Positions 27,665 through 36,214 of a stretch of 64,000 nt of DNA are shown piece by piece; the stretch's first letter is position 1, and every line of letters starts with the position of its first letter. A model generated the notes under the pieces. The model did not search any database. It was not told the DNA's origin and was given only the letters and a program-made list of their open reading frames with translations. This stretch comes from Polyangiaceae bacterium (lineage in GTDB: Bacteria > Myxococcota_A > Polyangia > Polyangiales > Polyangiaceae). Made by a program: the position numbers and the translations under genes. The stretch covers positions 62,001 through 126,000 of the forward strand of contig JAICUB010000005.1 of the NCBI GenBank assembly GCA_025936045.1, in the 5' to 3' direction.

Positions 27665-28996
27665 TTACTGAATGATCGGTGTCGGGACGCAGACGCTGAC
27701 GCAGGCCTTGGTGCCGTCAGGGGTCACCGTGCAGTTCGGCTGGAGCGTCCCGGGGACGTGCTGCGCGGCCGAGTCGTCGTAGAAGCTGCACGGCTCCTTC
27801 TGCTCGGCACGGATCGCGGCGCCGAAGAGGTCGCCTGGCAGCGGGCCGTAGTACGACATCGGGTGGTAGTAGCTCGGCACGAACGGATCCGGGCTGTAGT
27901 TCCGGTTCGACTCCCACGGCACGGGGTCGGTCGTCACCGAACCTTGGTCGGAGGCGATCACGAAGCTCGGGAAGCCGCCCGCGCAGAGCGCCGCGCAAGC
28001 GCCGGGGGTGCCGCACCGTTGGTCGGTGCCGGCCGTGTCCGGGAAGGAAAGGGCGTAGGCGGCGTTGATCTTGAGCGAGCTCAGGACGCCCGGTGGTCTG
28101 CCCGTGTCCGCGGCCGGCAGTTGCGGCAGGGCGCCCGCGAGCTTCTGGTAAGCGTCGGCGTTCGGCTCGTTGATGATGCCGGAGAGCTTCCAATCCGGGC
28201 ATTCCGTCGTGCCGCTGCCGTCGAACTGCTCGCGCCACTCTGCCCAGCGGCCCGCGATGCAGTCCTGCCCGTAGGCAAGCGGGTTCGTCCCGTTCGGGAG
28301 CGCGTCACGAGTCGAATACTGGAGGCCGAGCAAGCCGTCGATGGCATCTAGCAGCGGCTCGTCACCGGTTGTTTGACCCTGAGCTTGGGTGCACTCGGCG
28401 AAGTTTCGCACGAGGTAGCCGCTGTCGTTGAGCAAGAACGAGTTCTGATCGATGCGACCGAGGCAGTCGACCACATGGCCCGCGAGCGCTGCGGCGTAGC
28501 TGTCGAACGCAGAGCAATCCGAGACGCTGATGCGCACGTTCACGCGGCCGTCGTTGAGCTTCACCGGGTTGCCACGGCTGACGAACTCGAACACCACGTC
28601 GATGGTCTGGCCCTTGACGATGCTGAAGGGGAGGTCGTTCTGCACGAGCGTTGCATCGATCGCGTTGAACGCCTTGTCCGCCGGACCCTTGGCCTCGAGC
28701 ACCCATCCGTCGGAGAGGTCGATGACGTACGCGCCGACGGGCAATACTTCCTGATCGACGGGCAGATCCGCCGCGGGCGTGATCACGCGCGAGAAGCCCG
28801 AGGATTTGCCTTGAATGGTGAAGCGCGCCTTGGCCAACCGGTATTGCACGCCAGCGCTCTGCGCGGTGAGGGGTAGCTCGACGGTGCCCGTGGCACCGGC
28901 TTCGGCGCTCGGCTCGACAGCGTTGGAACAGCCGCTGACGAGTGTGGAAAGCGATAGAACGCCCAGAACCCCCGCACAGAACAATTGTCTCGACAT
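27665..28996 (-). CDS. Lipoprotein with Cys-rich C-terminus, unknown function
   Basis: A 443-residue protein starting at the ATG complementary to 28994-28996, which has a strong ribosome binding site (GGAGGAG) about 8 bases upstream; a longer in-frame version is not needed. The signal peptide VLGVLSLSTLVSGC gives a lipid-modified Cys at about residue 22. The mature part shows a beta-rich start (TGTVELPLTAQSAGVQYRL) that resembles a carbohydrate-binding or Ig-like strand pattern. It then has paired Cys residues toward the end (GTPGACAALCAGG, KACVSVCVPTP). No catalytic motif is recognised. It is divergent from the next lipoprotein gene. Confidence 0.75.
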   Translation of the reverse strand: MSRQLFCAGVLGVLSLSTLVSGCSNAVEPSAEAGATGTVELPLTAQSAGVQYRLAKARFTIQGKSSGFSRVITPAADLPVDQEVLPVGAYVIDLSDGWVLEAKGPADKAFNAIDATLVQNDLPFSIVKGQTIDVVFEFVSRGNPVKLNDGRVNVRISVSDCSAFDSYAAALAGHVVDCLGRIDQNSFLLNDSGYLVRNFAECTQAQGQTTGDEPLLDAIDGLLGLQYSTRDALPNGTNPLAYGQDCIAGRWAEWREQFDGSGTTECPDWKLSGIINEPNADAYQKLAGALPQLPAADTGRPPGVLSSLKINAAYALSFPDTAGTDQRCGTPGACAALCAGGFPSFVIASDQGSVTTDPVPWESNRNYSPDPFVPSYYHPMSYYGPLPGDLFGAAIRAEQKEPCSFYDDSAAQHVPGTLQPNCTVTPDGTKACVSVCVPTPIIQ

Positions 28997-29232
28997 CCGC
29001 TTTTCTCCTCCAAAGTTTGGACGACGCGATCTCACGTCGAGCCCAGCGTTAACTCGGGCATCCGACACCAGCTTTCCCGCAGACACAAGAGCACTCTCTT
29101 CACTCTCGCTCGTCGACAGAACTTCGTGCAAGCGCCCGAGCGCGTAACGTCGCGAACTCGCCCGGGGTTCTTCGCCACACACGTGGGGGTGACGAGTTCA
29201 CGGCGAGGGCGCCGTCCGCTATGCTCTGGCGC

Positions 29233-30267
29233 ATGTCGAGGGTCCGCGCGACTGCTTTGGTTCTTTTTGCCGCGCTCGCGTGGGTGAGCGGTTGCGGGGG
29301 AAGCGAGTCGCCCCAATTCCCCGCGGGTGATGCCGGCTCCTACGGCGCTCCCTTCGGAGGAGAAGCCGGCGCGGGCGATGTTCCGCTGAGCAGCGGTGGC
29401 AGCGGCGCGCGCGGTGAGTCCGGCGCCGACGCGGGCGGTGAAGGCGGAGCAGGCGACGGGGCGCGGCCGAGCAACGGCGGCTCGGGCGGGCGTAAGCCGC
29501 ACACCGTGACCGGCTCGGGCGGCAAAGGCGGGGGAACGGCGACGAGCGGAGGAAGCGGTGGTGGCGACTCGAGCGCCGGCGGGAGCGAAGCGGGTGCGAG
29601 CAGCGGCGGCTCGAGCGGAAGCGGCGGCGGCGCGCAGGGCGGCAACGTCGGTGTCGCCGGTTCGGCGGGCACGGCGGCGAGCGCCGGCGCGGGCGGTCAA
29701 TCGAATCAGCTCTCGATTTGCGTGCGGCTGAGCAACACGACCAGCCTTTCCGGCACCGTCACGAACGACTTTCAAAATGCCGTCGTCGCCGACTGCAACA
29801 TCAACTGGGTCTTTTATCTTTACTACGATCCGGCGCACGACATCGACCACCTGCAAGACTTCATGAACCAGGTGTTTCACTTCAACCTCGGGCTCTGGGG
29901 TTGTTCGGACGGCGCTCCCCCGACGAGCTTCGAGCTCCTTTACGGCTCGGAGCCGCTCACCTCGGCCGACGCGGGCGCGCTCATCGACGCGTACATGAGC
30001 GCAGCCGATGCCGATTTGTCGCTCAGCCCGCCCGAGCGTGATGCGATGCGCGCCATTCTCGAGCGTCTGAGTGATCCGCTCCTGGTTACCTCGGAACCGG
30101 GGGCTTTCTCGCATTCGCGCTGCGGCGCGGGCGGTACGGGCGGTACGGGCGGGCAGGGCGGGCTCGGCGGACAGACGAGCACAGGCGGCCTGGGCGGCGC
30201 GGATTCGACCGCGGCCGGGCAAGGCGGCGCGGGCCAAGGCGATACGGGTGGCGCTGGGTCCGGCTAA
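29233..30267 (+). CDS. Lipoprotein with long Gly/Ser-rich linker
   Basis: A 344-residue protein. The lipoprotein signal (ALVLFAALAWVSGC) is followed by about 140 residues of Gly/Ser/Ala low complexity (GGSGGRKPHTVTGSGGKGGG). A folded central domain runs from about residue 155 to 285 (LSICVRLSNTTSLSGTV, LYYDPAHDIDHLQDF, FELLYGSEPLTSADAGALI). A second Gly-rich tail ends the protein. The linker style is typical of myxobacterial surface lipoproteins. The central domain is not recognised. It is the first gene of the first lipoprotein/TPR/kinase module. Confidence 0.78.
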   Translation: MSRVRATALVLFAALAWVSGCGGSESPQFPAGDAGSYGAPFGGEAGAGDVPLSSGGSGARGESGADAGGEGGAGDGARPSNGGSGGRKPHTVTGSGGKGGGTATSGGSGGGDSSAGGSEAGASSGGSSGSGGGAQGGNVGVAGSAGTAASAGAGGQSNQLSICVRLSNTTSLSGTVTNDFQNAVVADCNINWVFYLYYDPAHDIDHLQDFMNQVFHFNLGLWGCSDGAPPTSFELLYGSEPLTSADAGALIDAYMSAADADLSLSPPERDAMRAILERLSDPLLVTSEPGAFSHSRCGAGGTGGTGGQGGLGGQTSTGGLGGADSTAAGQGGAGQGDTGGAGSG

Positions 30268-30277
30268 GCTCACACCG

Positions 30278-31309
30278 ATGCTTCGCCGTTCGAGGAGTCA
30301 GTCGTGGTTCGCCGGCGCGCTCGTCGGCGGGGCGGTATCGCTCGCGTCGTCCTTCGCGCTCGCGCAGTCGGGGACCGAGGTGTCGCTCGCGGACACGCTG
30401 TATCGCCAAGCGCGCGTGCTCAGCGCCGCGGGCAAGTTCGCGGAGGCGTGTCCCAAGTTCGCGGAGAGCTATCGGCTCGATCCCGGCACGGGGACGCTCC
30501 TGAACCTCGCGTCTTGTCACGAATCGCTCGGCAAGCTCGCGACCGCATGGGTGGAATACCAGGAAGCGCTCGTGCAGTCGCGGCGTGATCGCCGGCAGAG
30601 CCGCATCGACTTCGCGGAGCAGCACATCGCGGAGCTCACGCCGAAGCTCTCGCGTTTGACCGTGACGCTCGCGTCGGACGCGGACCGCAATGGGCTCGAG
30701 CTCAAGATTGACGATGTGGCCGTCGGAGTCGCGGCGCTCGGCGCGGCGACGCCGCTCGATCCTGGTGCGCACGCGGTCGAAGCGACGGCGCCGGGAAAGA
30801 AGCCGTGGTCCGGCAGCGTGACGATCGGTGCCGTCGCGGACCAACGGACGCTCGTGATTCCGGCGCTCGAGGCGTTGCCGGCGCCGGCCGTTGCCGCGCC
30901 GCCGGTCGCCCCGACGCCGGCGCTCTCGCCGCTCGTGCCGGCGGCTCCGCACGCGGACGTCGCAACGGAACGCCCGATACCACCTTCCGTCTACATTGCG
31001 GGCGGCACCACCGTAGCTCTCGCGCTCGCGGCGAGCATCACGGGCGGCGTGTACCTCGAGCAGCGCAGCACGTACGATACGACCGGCCGCAACAACGCCG
31101 ACCGCGCCGCCGCGACGAGCGACCATGATTCGCTCGTGACGCTCGGTGTCGTGAACCTCGCGCTCTGGATTGCAACGGCGGCCGGCGCCGGCGCCACGAC
31201 CTACTTCTACGTGACGCGGCCGACGCGTCCGAAGACGACTGTGGGATTCACTCTGGCGCCGTGGGCGACGACGAACGGCGCCGGGCTCGTCGCGAGGGGC
31301 GCGCTGTGA
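30278..31309 (+). CDS. TPR protein with PEGA-like region and membrane helix
   Basis: A 343-residue exported protein with a signal peptide (ALVGGAVSLASSFALAQ). Two to three TPR units follow (LYRQARVLSAAGKFAEACPK, GTGTLLNLASCHESLGKLA, AWVEYQEALVQSRR). A PEGA-like beta segment spans about residues 125-210 (LDPGAHAVEATAPGKKPWSG), and a pair of hydrophobic helices near residues 245-310. The same layout recurs in the gene at 43500, a clear paralogue. It ends with its stop overlapping the GTG of the next gene (GTGA). TPR/PEGA proteins usually bind partner proteins at the cell surface; the ligand is unknown. Confidence 0.82.
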   Translation: MLRRSRSQSWFAGALVGGAVSLASSFALAQSGTEVSLADTLYRQARVLSAAGKFAEACPKFAESYRLDPGTGTLLNLASCHESLGKLATAWVEYQEALVQSRRDRRQSRIDFAEQHIAELTPKLSRLTVTLASDADRNGLELKIDDVAVGVAALGAATPLDPGAHAVEATAPGKKPWSGSVTIGAVADQRTLVIPALEALPAPAVAAPPVAPTPALSPLVPAAPHADVATERPIPPSVYIAGGTTVALALAASITGGVYLEQRSTYDTTGRNNADRAAATSDHDSLVTLGVVNLALWIATAAGAGATTYFYVTRPTRPKTTVGFTLAPWATTNGAGLVARGAL

Positions 31310-33189
31310 GCGCACGTTCCTGGCGCCGTCGCAGCGCGGCGTTCGCGTTGCCCGTCGTGCTCGCGAGCGGCTGCTTGTTGGTCGCGCCACCCGAGGATTT
31401 GCCGGCTCTCGGAGCGGGCGGCAGCGGAGCGCAGGGTGGCGGCGGGAGTGCGGGGAGCTCCGTGGTCGAAACGGGCGGCTCTGGCGCGAGCGTGACGGCG
31501 GGTGGGGACGCAGGGGGCGAAACGAATCCGGAGGGTGGGGGTCCCGGGAGCGGAGGCAATGCGGGTGCTGCGGGCAGCGGTGAGGCGGGTGCGGGTGGCA
31601 GCAGTGCGGTCGGTGGCAGTGCGGGTGGTGGCGGGACGGGCGGGACGGGCGGGAGCGGCCAGCCGATGGGTGGGGCGGGGGAGGGCGGCGCGCCCGAGTG
31701 CACGACGAATCAGGAGTGCGTGGATCTGACCCACGTGGAGGCTCGTTGCCGGAATGATCACACTTGCGTCACCTTGAAGTCGCCCGAGTGCCTGACCGTC
31801 TACGGACCGTTCGGCGACCCGAATGCCCTCTACATTGGGTCGTTCGCAGTGCTGGATCCCGAAAACCCCGGCGCTAGCGACATCGCCCTGGCGGAGAAAC
31901 TCGCCGTCAACGAGATCAATGCTGCGGGTGGGCTGCCGGGCGGCCCCGACGGTGGGCGCCCGCTCGTGCTCATCGTTTGCACGAACGACGAAACCGCAGA
32001 AACCGGAGCGATTTCGCTCGGAATGACGCACCTTGCCGAGGAGGTGGAGGTGCCGGCGCTAATTGCGATGTTGCAGCCGGACGATCTCACGAAAGCATTC
32101 GAGCAAGAGCCGGACAAGAAGCTCTTCTTTTTGAACCCCGTGGCGACGATTCGCGCGCTGACGAACCACACCTACAATCGTGGGCTGCTCTGGACGCTTC
32201 TCGGACAACCGAGCGACTATGCGCCTGCCTACGGACTGCTCTTGGGCGATCTCGAGAAGCAGGTTCATTCCGAACGGGGACTGTCGACGACCGACAAAAT
32301 CAAGGTCGCGGTCGTCGACACGACGGATAGCTTCAGCGCCGACCTCTACCTCTATATGTTTCAGAGCCTGGAGTTCAACGGCACCAAGGCGGGAAACCAG
32401 GAGCCCGACTACTTCCAAGAGTTCTCGCTCGACCCCGCGGCGGCCGTTCCGGAGAAGACAATTACCGACCTGGCCGCCTTCGAGCCGGACGTGGTGATCT
32501 CGGCGGCCGGCGACGTCATGACTGCACTCGGCGGAGTGCTTCCGCGTCTCGAAGCCGGCTGGACAAGCACGAAGCCGCGCCCGTACTACCTGCTCTCTCC
32601 CTACAACGCGACGTCGGACGCAAAAGGTACCATCCAAGGCGTGGTCACCGACGAGGTGAACGCCATGACGAACCCCGAACCCGACGCCGCCCGCCGTTTC
32701 CTCGGCGTGAACGCCGCACCGGCCCTCGACCTGACGCTCGAGAACGCTTTCGAGAAACGCTACTACGACGCGTTCACGGACCAAAAGCCTCCGGCCGCCG
32801 CGAACACCGACAACTACTATGACGCCGTCTACTATCTCGCGTACGCGATGTACGCGGGTGACTCGATGACGGGTCCAGGCATCGCCCGCGGGATGAAGCG
32901 CCTCGTCTCGGGGGACTCGCTCGACGACGGCCCGGCGGACGATGCAATTAGCAAGGTCTTCACTGCGCTCGACGCAAACAACGCGAGCGACTCCCTCTCG
33001 CTCAACACCACGCTCGGTCCCTCCGACGTCTTCGATCCCATGACGGGCGTCCGCCCCGTCACCCCGGGCGTCTACTGCTTCACGTTGAACGGCGGTCTTA
33101 CGCTGCGCGCGAACGAGCTTCGTTACGATCCCACCGACAACGCGTTCACCGGAACGTACCATTGCCTCGACAATTTCCCGCCACCATAG
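31306..33189 (+). CDS. Lipoprotein with branched-chain amino acid-type substrate-binding domain
   Basis: A 627-residue protein starting with GTG at 31306, overlapping the previous stop. The signal ALPVVLASGC gives a lipid-modified Cys, then about 90 residues of Gly/Ser/Thr linker. Residues about 150-620 are a type I periplasmic-binding fold of the LivJ/receptor-ligand family (LYIGSFAVLDPENPGASDI, LAVNEINAAGGLPGG, VPALIAMLQPDDLTKAFEQ, VVISAAGDVMTALGGVLPR). No ABC permease or ATPase is in the window, so it probably senses or binds rather than transports (inference). The next gene begins 28 bp before its stop. Confidence 0.85.
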   Translation: MSARSWRRRSAAFALPVVLASGCLLVAPPEDLPALGAGGSGAQGGGGSAGSSVVETGGSGASVTAGGDAGGETNPEGGGPGSGGNAGAAGSGEAGAGGSSAVGGSAGGGGTGGTGGSGQPMGGAGEGGAPECTTNQECVDLTHVEARCRNDHTCVTLKSPECLTVYGPFGDPNALYIGSFAVLDPENPGASDIALAEKLAVNEINAAGGLPGGPDGGRPLVLIVCTNDETAETGAISLGMTHLAEEVEVPALIAMLQPDDLTKAFEQEPDKKLFFLNPVATIRALTNHTYNRGLLWTLLGQPSDYAPAYGLLLGDLEKQVHSERGLSTTDKIKVAVVDTTDSFSADLYLYMFQSLEFNGTKAGNQEPDYFQEFSLDPAAAVPEKTITDLAAFEPDVVISAAGDVMTALGGVLPRLEAGWTSTKPRPYYLLSPYNATSDAKGTIQGVVTDEVNAMTNPEPDAARRFLGVNAAPALDLTLENAFEKRYYDAFTDQKPPAAANTDNYYDAVYYLAYAMYAGDSMTGPGIARGMKRLVSGDSLDDGPADDAISKVFTALDANNASDSLSLNTTLGPSDVFDPMTGVRPVTPGVYCFTLNGGLTLRANELRYDPTDNAFTGTYHCLDNFPPP

Positions 33190-34556
33190 CCTGGGCGCTC
33201 TCGAGCTCCGGCCGCATCGCGAGCCTGTCGCTCGTCGTGAACGTGCTCGGAGCGTGCACGACGCGAGCCCCGGCCGCCTCCGAGCTCGGCGCGTCACGCG
33301 CCCCCGTCGTCGGCGGCGAAGTTTCGCCTTCGGGCGCGGTCGAGGACGCGGTGCTCCTCATGCGCACCGTCGTCGATGAAGGTGAAATCGTCTGCACGGC
33401 GAGCCTCGTCGCCAAGAACCTCGTGATCACGGCGCGTCACTGCGTGGCGCACCTCGTGCCCGGCAACTTCCGCTGCACCGTGCAAGGGGAGCTCGAGAGC
33501 CAAGATCCGGGCGCTGGCACGCTCGGCATGCATTTCGACGCGACGAGCCTCGCCTTCTACGACGTGAAGACGCCGCGTAGCGTCCCGGTTGCGCAGGGCC
33601 TTCAGATCCTCTCCACACTCTCCGCTTCGATTTGCACGAACGATCTCGCGTTCGTGGTGCTCGATCGGGACGTGCCGTTGCCCGTCTTGCCCATGCGGCA
33701 GCATGCGCGAGCCCTGCTGGGTGAGGCGGTGACGCTCGTCGGCTATGGCTTCGACGATGAGATGGCCGGCAGCAACACGCTCGACTACGCGACCCAGCCG
33801 CGCACCCACAACGCGCACCTGACGGTCGCGGATTTGGGTCCGGCGACGGACGACGGCGTCACCTCGGCGCCGCCGCGCACCGTAGTCGTCGAAGGTCCTT
33901 CCGGGTGCGTCGGCGATAGCGGCGGGCCGCTGCTCGCGACCGCAACGGGCGCGGTGCTCGGCGTGTATTCGCTACTCGACGGCACCACGTGTCTCGCGCC
34001 GGACGCGCGCAATTTCTTCACGCACGTGCCGGACTTCGACTTCCTCGCGAATCAGGCGTTCACGGCCGCGAACGCGAAGCCGACGCCGGAGTCGAGCGGG
34101 CCCGAAACGGATGGGAACGGCGGGGAACCGGCCGGTATGGCAACGGGCGGCGCCGAGAACGGAGACGCGGGCGCGCCGAGCGCAGGCGCGCCGAACGACT
34201 CGAACGGCGGGGCCTCCGCGAACGCGGCCGGAAGGGGCGGCTCGGCAACGGGCGGTTCGCTGAATGACGAAGGCGGCGCAGCGAACACACCGAACGAGCT
34301 CGCAGGGCAGGGCGGTACGCCGTCCACGGATACGAGCGGCGGTGCATCGCCGACCGGCACCGCTGGTCCAGGCGCGTCTGCAACGACGTCGGTCGCGCCC
34401 TCGAAGAACGAGGGCGGCTGCTCGCTCGCTCCCGGCGACGCCCGAGCTACTCGAGGCCCGTGGCTCGTCGGCCTAGTGGCGATTCTCGAGCGGATCCTCG
34501 GTATCCGCGCGCGGAGTCGGCGGCGTTTGCGGCTTCGCGCTGGGTTTCGGCGCTGA
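33162..34556 (+). CDS. Trypsin-like (S1) serine protease, lipoprotein or C-terminally anchored
   Basis: A 464-residue protein; the start used is a TTG at 33162, overlapping the previous gene by 28 bp, because no ATG gives the signal segment ending in VVNVLGAC. The chymotrypsin-like triad is present: His in VITARHCVAH, Asp in CTNDLAFVVLD, and Ser in GCVGDSGGPLL. It follows a propeptide-like PVVGGEVSPSG. Residues about 310-430 are a Gly/Ala/Ser/Asn-rich linker, and the end (GGCSLAPGDARATRGPW then a short hydrophobic stretch and Arg-rich tail) looks like a weak MYXO-CTERM anchor. The last 84 bp overlap the convergent kinase gene. It probably acts at the cell surface; target unknown. Confidence 0.85.
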   Translation: MPRQFPATIAWALSSSGRIASLSLVVNVLGACTTRAPAASELGASRAPVVGGEVSPSGAVEDAVLLMRTVVDEGEIVCTASLVAKNLVITARHCVAHLVPGNFRCTVQGELESQDPGAGTLGMHFDATSLAFYDVKTPRSVPVAQGLQILSTLSASICTNDLAFVVLDRDVPLPVLPMRQHARALLGEAVTLVGYGFDDEMAGSNTLDYATQPRTHNAHLTVADLGPATDDGVTSAPPRTVVVEGPSGCVGDSGGPLLATATGAVLGVYSLLDGTTCLAPDARNFFTHVPDFDFLANQAFTAANAKPTPESSGPETDGNGGEPAGMATGGAENGDAGAPSAGAPNDSNGGASANAAGRGGSATGGSLNDEGGAANTPNELAGQGGTPSTDTSGGASPTGTAGPGASATTSVAPSKNEGGCSLAPGDARATRGPWLVGLVAILERILGIRARSRRRLRLRAGFRR

Positions 34557-36119
34557 GGGCAGAGCGGCGTTCGGCTTGGCGAGCGGCGCCGCCGGCTTCG
34601 TCGGAGCCGTCGTGTGCTTCGCGGGCGCCAGGGTTTGCACGCCCCTCCCCGCGGGCGGCTTGGCGGCGCTTCCGCTCGCTGCTTCGGCCGTGATTTCGCC
34701 GACGGTACCCGATGTGACCGCGACCGGGGCGCTCGGAACGACCTCGACGCGCGGCTGCGGCAGCTTCGTCGCCTCGTGATTCTCCGGCGTGGTCAGCGCC
34801 GGCGGAGTTGCCGCGCCACTGCCCGGTTGCGGTGCGGATGCGCCGTTGAGCACGCCACGCACCGCGAAGAACCCGCCGGCGAGCAGCGCCACGCCGCCCG
34901 CGACGGCGTAGAGCGCGAGCCGGCGCGAACGGAGCCCTTCGGGCTGCGAGCGCCCGAAGTCCATCTGCGTGTCCTTCGCGCCGCGGCTCGGCGGCACCGA
35001 ATCGCCGGAGAGCTCGGTGGCGTCGTCGCCGCGCGCCGGTCGCGGGCTGCCGCCTTCTTTGCGCGTTACGGGCTGGTTCGGTGTGAGCTTTCTATTACGC
35101 TCGTTCGGCGTATTTTCCCGCTCGTTCGGCGTATTTTCCCGCTCGTTCGGCGTGCGCGCAGGCGCGCTCCTCAGCGTGGTCGTTCCGGGTTCGGGCGAGG
35201 GCGGGGCGACCGAGCGCAGGATGCCGGAGATGCGCGAGATCGAGCGCATCGATTCGGTGGGCGCGAACGGCCGGAGCGCCTCGGCGAACTCGGCGACCGT
35301 CTGGTGCCGATCATCCGGGCGTTTTTCCAGGCATTTGGCGACGACGGCTTCGAGCTCGCGCGGCACGTCTTGCCGGACGGCCCAAATGCTCGGCATCGGA
35401 TCGGCGAGCGCCGCCGTGAGCACCTCGAGCGGCGATTCCCCGGGAAACGGCGTCTCCCCCGTCAGAAATTCGTAGAGGATCACGCCGAGCGCCCAGATGT
35501 CGGTGCGCGTGTCGACGGATTTCGGCCGGCGCGCTTGCTCGGGCGACATGTACGCGGGCGAGCCGAGCAACGACTGCGCCGCGGTGAGGCTCGGTGACGC
35601 GTTCATCGGACCGCCGCTCAACGTGATCGCTTTCGAGATGCCGAAGTCGAGCACCTTGACGAGCGGCGAGCCGTCCGCGCGTCGCGTCAAAAAAAGATTT
35701 GCCGGCTTGAGATCGCGGTGGATGACCCCGATGGCATGCGCCTCGGCGACGGCTTCGCACGCCTGGAGCACGTAGTCGATCGCCGTCCCAATCTCGAAGT
35801 TTTTCACCGCCTCGAGCTCGCGCGCGACGTCGCGACCCGAAAGGAACTCCATCACCATGTATGGAGCGCCGCCCTCGAGTTCGCCCACGTCGAGCACCCG
35901 CGCGACGTGCTCGCTCTGGATCCGCACGGCAGCGCGCGCCTCGCGCAAGAAGCGAGCGGCCGCATCCTGATCTTCGGCAAGCTCCGGGACGAGCAGCTTG
36001 ACCGCGACGCGCTGCTCGAGCTGCTCGTGCAGCGCGGCGACCACGTAACCCATGCCGCCCACGCCGAGCACGCGCTCCACCCGGTACTTGCCGGCCAGGA
36101 GATCGCCCTCGGAGACCAT
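34473..36119 (-). CDS. Hanks-type serine/threonine protein kinase, membrane anchored
   Basis: A 548-residue kinase. The N-terminal catalytic domain (about residues 10-280) has Gly-rich loop LGVGGMGYVV, catalytic Lys in RVAVKLL, HRDLKPANLF, DFGISKA and the SPAYMSPEQ activation-segment end. A proline- and asparagine-rich linker follows with a short repeat TPNEREN, then one transmembrane helix (RLALYAVAGGVALLAGGFF) and a Pro/Ala/Thr-rich extracytoplasmic tail without a recognised sensor. It is typical of the many PKN kinases of myxobacteria. The C-terminus overlaps the convergent protease gene. Confidence 0.95.
   Translation of the reverse strand: MVSEGDLLAGKYRVERVLGVGGMGYVVAALHEQLEQRVAVKLLVPELAEDQDAAARFLREARAAVRIQSEHVARVLDVGELEGGAPYMVMEFLSGRDVARELEAVKNFEIGTAIDYVLQACEAVAEAHAIGVIHRDLKPANLFLTRRADGSPLVKVLDFGISKAITLSGGPMNASPSLTAAQSLLGSPAYMSPEQARRPKSVDTRTDIWALGVILYEFLTGETPFPGESPLEVLTAALADPMPSIWAVRQDVPRELEAVVAKCLEKRPDDRHQTVAEFAEALRPFAPTESMRSISRISGILRSVAPPSPEPGTTTLRSAPARTPNERENTPNERENTPNERNRKLTPNQPVTRKEGGSPRPARGDDATELSGDSVPPSRGAKDTQMDFGRSQPEGLRSRRLALYAVAGGVALLAGGFFAVRGVLNGASAPQPGSGAATPPALTTPENHEATKLPQPRVEVVPSAPVAVTSGTVGEITAEAASGSAAKPPAGRGVQTLAPAKHTTAPTKPAAPLAKPNAALPSAPKPSAKPQTPPTPRADTEDPLENRH
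35098..35153. repeat. 21-bp tandem repeat inside the kinase linker
   Basis: Plus-strand unit CGCTCGTTCGGCGTATTTTCC is repeated 2.7 times without mismatch at 35098, 35119 and 35140. Since 21 is a multiple of three the frame is kept; it encodes the kinase linker unit ENTPNER. Unit number could vary by slipped-strand replication, changing the length of the cytoplasmic linker. Confidence 0.9.
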
Positions 36120-36214
36120 GGAGCCCGAAGCATACCACGCGCTCCACGGCCGGCCGCCGCAGCGGGAAAATGCCCGCGCAGGGGTTCTGGATCAAAACCT
36201 ACGTAGTCACTTGT

